A stretch of DNA of 64,000 bases from Marmoricola sp. URHB0036 (GTDB lineage Bacteria; Actinomycetota; Actinomycetes; Propionibacteriales; Nocardioidaceae), in assembly GCF_000426045.1 (NCBI RefSeq), contig NZ_AUEP01000008.1:62001-126000 (forward strand), given 5' to 3'. Each line of letters opens with the position of its first letter. Position 1 is the stretch's first letter. Below, piece by piece: positions 60,936 through 64,000 of the stretch. The notes below the pieces were generated by a model. That model was given only the letters and a program-made list of their open reading frames with translations. It searched no databases and was not told where the DNA came from. The position numbers and the translations under genes were made by a program.

Positions 60936-62520
60936 GCGACTGGCCCTCCGTGAGCTCCTCGACGGCCTCCGCCTCGGCCTTGCGGTTGCGGATGATCTGC
61001 CGGTGGGACGAGGCGTTCGGGTCCTCGACAACCTCCGTCGGCGTGCCCTCCCGCGCCGGCACCAGGCGAGGTCCGTCGGGCCCGAAGACGTAGCGCGGCT
61101 CCGGGGCGAGGAACAGCATCGCGAGGTAGAGCACGGCGGCCAGGCCGATCGCCACCGGCAGGCTGATGTCCACGCCGCCGGCGGCGTTGCGGAACGGTCC
61201 CTCGATCAGCGGCGGGTAGTTGGCGAACAGCAGTCCGGCGATCGCCGCCGGGATCCAGGCCGCCATGCCGCGCCAGTTCACGCCGTTGTCGAACCAGTAC
61301 GGACCTCCGCGCAGGCCGAGGTTGAACACCTGCAGGTCGGCCGCGCTGTAGTGGCCGCGCCGGACGAAGTAGCCGAGCGTCATGATCACCATCCACGGCG
61401 TGGTGCAGATGACGATCGCGCCGATGAACGCGTTCACGCTGTCGATCAGGTCGAAGGCCAGCCGGCCAACGAGGATGAACAGGAACGCGAAGGCACCGAT
61501 GAAGAGCGAGGCCTGCACGCGGCTGAACCGCGGGAACACCGAGGAAAAGTCGAGGCCGGTGCCGTAGAGGGAGGTGATCCCGGTGGAGAGCCCTCCCAGG
61601 AACGCCACCCCGATCAGCAGCACGGCGTACCAGAGGGGAGAGGCGTTGATCAGCGCGACGATGTAGTCGGCCTCGCCCGCGACGAGCGTCGCAGTGATGA
61701 CCCCGAAGAAGAACGGCACCAGGGTGGCCGCCTGGGCGGCGAGCGTGGCCAGCATGAGCGAGCTGGGCTTGGTCCGCTCGGGGATGTAGCGCGTCCAGTC
61801 GCCCAGGAAGGCGCCGAACGAGATCGGGTTGCCCATCACGATCAGTGCGGAGAGCACGAACGTGGGCCAGAAGCTGCCCAGCGCGTAGGCGTCCGGACCC
61901 GGGTTGTAGGAGAGGTCGATCTTGCCGGAGTAGGCGAGCACGCCCAGCAGGATCATCACGGTGTTGCCGACCACGACGACCTTGTTGACCAGCAGCATGA
62001 ACACGTAGCCGTAGACGACCACGATGATCACGAGTGCGCCGAGGACGGCGTAGACGACCCCACGCAGCACGTCGGAGTCGGAGATGCCGAAGAGGCGGAT
62101 GAGCGCGCCGACGACCGCGTCGCCGCTGACCCAGACCGAGATCGAGTAGAACGCAATGGCGGTCAGCAACGACAGGAACGAACCCACCACCCGACCGCGG
62201 ACCCCGAAGTGGGCGCCGGAGGAGACGGCGTTGTTGGTGCCGGTCAACGGGCCGAAGAGTCCCATCGGCATCAAGAACAGCGACCCCACCAGCACGCCGA
62301 CCACCGTCGCCGCCAGCGCCTGCCACAGCGACAGGCCGAGCAGGATCGGGAAGGTCCCGAGGATGACCGTGGCGAAGGTGTTCGCGCCGCCGAACTGGAT
62401 CCGGAACAGGTCGAACGGGGTGGAGTGGCGGTGCTCTGCGGGAATCGTGTCGATCCCGTGCTGCTCGACCTCGGTGGCGCGGGGGCGGGCGATCGGGGAC
62501 TCGTCGAGAGGGATGCTCAT
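60928..62520 (-). CDS. NCS1-family permease (purine/cytosine type)
   Basis: Transporter of 530 aa with 12 predicted helices. [57 protein letters not shown] and [20 protein letters not shown] are NCS1 marks. Substrates in the family are nucleobases, allantoin or hydantoins. Here, in an operon with a ureohydrolase, a guanidino or amide compound is a plausible substrate. It is divergent from the cyclase gene. Confidence 0.85.
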   Translation of the reverse strand: MSIPLDESPIARPRATEVEQHGIDTIPAEHRHSTPFDLFRIQFGGANTFATVILGTFPILLGLSLWQALAATVVGVLVGSLFLMPMGLFGPLTGTNNAVSSGAHFGVRGRVVGSFLSLLTAIAFYSISVWVSGDAVVGALIRLFGISDSDVLRGVVYAVLGALVIIVVVYGYVFMLLVNKVVVVGNTVMILLGVLAYSGKIDLSYNPGPDAYALGSFWPTFVLSALIVMGNPISFGAFLGDWTRYIPERTKPSSLMLATLAAQAATLVPFFFGVITATLVAGEADYIVALINASPLWYAVLLIGVAFLGGLSTGITSLYGTGLDFSSVFPRFSRVQASLFIGAFAFLFILVGRLAFDLIDSVNAFIGAIVICTTPWMVIMTLGYFVRRGHYSAADLQVFNLGLRGGPYWFDNGVNWRGMAAWIPAAIAGLLFANYPPLIEGPFRNAAGGVDISLPVAIGLAAVLYLAMLFLAPEPRYVFGPDGPRLVPAREGTPTEVVEDPNASSHRQIIRNRKAEAEAVEELTEGQSHA

Positions 62521-62594
62521 CACGGCTCCAGGTGCTGGCGGGTGCCCGAGAGGAATCGGGTTGTCCGGGACCGTAGACCAAGGTTTACCCACAT

Positions 62595-62608
62595 GCAATA
62601 GTTGTTGC
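62595..62608. promoter_or_regulatory. Inverted repeat between the permease and cyclase genes
   Basis: GCAATAGTTGTTGC has arms GCAA/TTGC six bases apart and ends three bases before the cyclase ATG. It is a candidate site for the XRE-cupin regulator encoded downstream and could control both divergent operons. Confidence 0.4.
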
Positions 62609-62610
62609 CC

Positions 62611-63276
62611 ATGAGAGTCAATCGCGTGGTGGACCTGTCGGTGCCGGTGGACGGCTCGACCGTCGTCTACCCCGGTGACCCTTCCCCGAGGTTCGAGGTG
62701 CACAGCACCATCGAGCGCGACGGCTTCAACCTGCTGGAGATCCATCTCGGCAGCCAGTCGGGCACCCACGTCGATGCGCCGTACCACTTCGAGCCCGACG
62801 GCCTGCGGGTCGACGAGATCCCGCCGGAGCGGTTCGTCGGCCCGGGCGTCGTGGTCGACGCGACCGGCCTGGGGCCGCGCGGGGTGATCGGGCTCGAGCA
62901 CGTGGAGCCGGTCGCCGATCGGCTCGGACCCGGTGTGATCGTGCTCCTTCGCACCGGTTGGGGTCGTCACTACGGCACTCCGGCGTACTTCGAGCACCCC
63001 TATCTGGGCGCTGAGGCGTGCCGGCGGATGCTGGACCTCGGCGTGCGCGCCTTCTGCATCGAGGCGATCAACATCGACGAGACGCCTGATGACGACCACC
63101 CCGGGGTCGGCTTCCCGTGCCACCACCTGATCTCCCGCCTGGACGGGGTGATCGGCGAGAACTTCCGGCTCGACGTACTCCCCGAGGGCGACTTCCTGGT
63201 CGTGTGCACGCCGGTGCGGCTGACCGGTGCCGACGGCGGGCCGGTGCGGGCCGTTGCGATAGAACTTGGCGCATGA
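62611..63276 (+). CDS. Cyclase-family (kynurenine formamidase-like) hydrolase
   Basis: Protein of 221 aa. The metal-binding motif SQSGTHVDAPYHF (HxxxDAxxH type) near residues 49-61 and DLSVPVDGSTVVYPGDP at the N-terminus define the cyclase/KynB-like family of amide hydrolases. The ATG at 62611 has no Shine-Dalgarno and may be leaderless. It overlaps the regulator gene by four bases. The substrate is not known; it may open or trim an amide formed in the same pathway. Confidence 0.83.
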   Translation: MRVNRVVDLSVPVDGSTVVYPGDPSPRFEVHSTIERDGFNLLEIHLGSQSGTHVDAPYHFEPDGLRVDEIPPERFVGPGVVVDATGLGPRGVIGLEHVEPVADRLGPGVIVLLRTGWGRHYGTPAYFEHPYLGAEACRRMLDLGVRAFCIEAINIDETPDDDHPGVGFPCHHLISRLDGVIGENFRLDVLPEGDFLVVCTPVRLTGADGGPVRAVAIELGA

Positions 63277-63857
63277 GCAGCATCCGCACCCGCGTGGCCC
63301 ATCCCGTCGAGGAACGACCCGCCGTGCTGATCGGCGCCAAGCTCCGCGCCGCCCGCAAGCTGCGCTCCCTCACCCTCGACCAGGTGGCCCTCGCGGCCGG
63401 TCTGACCAAGGGCTTCGTGAGCCGGCTCGAGCGCGACGACGTCTCGCCCTCGGTCGCCTCGCTCGTCGCGGTCTGCGAGGTCCTCGGGCTGCGCGTCGGT
63501 GAGCTCTTCGACCCGCCGGTCACCTCGGTTCTCCGCAAGGGGGAGGGACGGCTGATCAACTTCGGCGGCCAGGGCGCCGTCGAGCGGCTGGTCACCCCGG
63601 GCACGCAGAGCGCGCTCGAGGTCATCCACTCCGTCATCGAGCCGGGAGGCAACGGTGGCGAGGAGCTCTACGCGCTGACCTCGGACGTCGAGTGCGCCTA
63701 CGTGCTCTCCGGCACCGTCGAGGTGGTGCTCCAGCACGGCCCGGAGACGCTGCACGCCGGCGACACGATGACCTTCCCCGGGAGCTCCCCGCACACGTGG
63801 CGGAACCCCGGTCCGGACACCTGCGAGGTGCTCTGGATCCTGGCACCGGCACCGTGA
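63273..63857 (+). CDS. XRE-family regulator with cupin domain
   Basis: Protein of 194 aa. HTH at residues 20-75 (AKLRAARKLRSLTLDQVALA, GLTKGFVSRLERDDVSPSVA) is joined to a C-terminal cupin (VIHSVIEPGGNGGEEL, LYALTSDVECAYVLSG, LHAGDTMTFPGSSPHTW). This is the PuuR-type layout, in which the cupin often senses a polyamine or amino compound. Its ATG overlaps the cyclase stop. It probably regulates the divergent permease-ureohydrolase operon as well. Confidence 0.85.
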   Translation: MSSIRTRVAHPVEERPAVLIGAKLRAARKLRSLTLDQVALAAGLTKGFVSRLERDDVSPSVASLVAVCEVLGLRVGELFDPPVTSVLRKGEGRLINFGGQGAVERLVTPGTQSALEVIHSVIEPGGNGGEELYALTSDVECAYVLSGTVEVVLQHGPETLHAGDTMTFPGSSPHTWRNPGPDTCEVLWILAPAP

Positions 63858-63894
63858 CCTGACGCCTTCGGCTCCTACCAATAGGCTCCGTCCC

Positions 63895-64000
63895 ATGGGT
63901 AAGCAGGAAGACTTCGTACTCCGCGCTCTCGAGGAGCGGGACGTCCGGTTCGTGCGGCTGTGGTTCACCGATGTCCTCGGCTACCTCAAGTCGGTCTCGG
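63895..64000 (+). CDS. glnA2: Glutamine synthetase family, GlnA2-like, N-terminal fragment (runs off window)
   Basis: Thirty-five residues are visible: MGKQEDFVLRALEERDVRFV then RLWFTDVLGYLKSVS, closely matching the start of actinobacterial GlnA2. In Streptomyces GlnA2 is reported as a gamma-glutamylpolyamine synthetase rather than a nitrogen-assimilation enzyme, which fits the ureohydrolase and permease operon next to it. The ATG at 63895 lies one base after the start predicted from TAGGCT (63882-63887). Confidence 0.82.
   Translation, partial: MGKQEDFVLRALEERDVRFVRLWFTDVLGYLKSVS

Noticed and set aside
60134-62581. An 815-codon minus-strand frame over the permease and ureohydrolase
   Set aside because: It is an out-of-frame shadow of two complete enzymes with clear motifs.
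60802-62601. A 599-codon plus-strand frame opposite the NCS1 permease
   Set aside because: The sequence is Asp/Glu/Arg/His-rich without hydrophobic core, typical of the antisense of membrane-protein genes at high GC.

Overview
The window is GC-rich, gene-dense actinobacterial chromosome with no rRNA, tRNA, IS, phage or CRISPR. Mycothiol-type, F420-type and ClgR/PopR-type genes, orthologue-like KstR and KstR2 regulons, and a palindromic repeat of the kind I associate with Nocardioides suggest a Propionibacteriales member (Nocardioides-like). The genus is inference.

Layout. (1) 1-15.3 kb: genes for degrading the last two steroid rings (HIP pathway, KstR2 regulon). These are fadD3 (cut by the left edge), fadE30-ipdF-kstR2-fadA6, then ipdC-ipdB-ipdA-echA20 diverging from two SDR genes. 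An unrelated block (RIO kinase, GNAT, membrane protein, TetR plus oxidoreductase) sits between the two halves. Both divergent promoters carry an 18-bp palindrome with identical arms. (2) 15.3-20.9 kb: small proteins, then a KstR-type locus with an acyl-CoA dehydrogenase, a FadA5-like thiolase and a CYP125-like P450. (3) 20.9-28.5 kb: housekeeping and stress genes, including a second-type clpP pair with two adjacent PopR-like operators and a PopR/ClgR-like regulator ending in Ala-Ala, plus folE and a Cys-rich HTH regulator. (4) 28.6-36.8 kb: more KstR genes. ltp3-ltp4-DUF35 and a divergent F420-type oxidoreductase match the M. tuberculosis Rv3523-Rv3520c order, and a FadD8-like ligase follows. 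(5) 36.8-51.4 kb: a possible pseudoknotted leader before an odd HTH/histidine-kinase fusion, two phosphatases, secreted proteins (M15 peptidase, PQQ-type dehydrogenase, DUF1501/DUF1800) and panB. (6) 51.4-64 kb: DinB protein, ANTAR protein, PAS histidine kinase, nadE, PadR-MFS pair, and a catabolic group (ureohydrolase, NCS1 permease, cyclase, XRE-cupin regulator) ending in the start of a GlnA2-like gene.

The steroid genes fit together as follows. CYP125 and the FadA5-type thiolase act on the sterol side chain, Ltp3/Ltp4/DUF35 on its last C-C cleavage, and FadD3-FadE30-IpdF-IpdC-EchA20-IpdAB-FadA6 on the C/D rings. The ring A/B genes (kstD, kshA, hsaABCD) are not in the window. Many promoters look leaderless, with a TAnnnT -10 box placed so that transcription would start at or within a base of the start codon. 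At the KstR and KstR2 sites the ends of the operator palindrome supply the first bases of that -10 box. There is no gene-free stretch longer than 300 bp.
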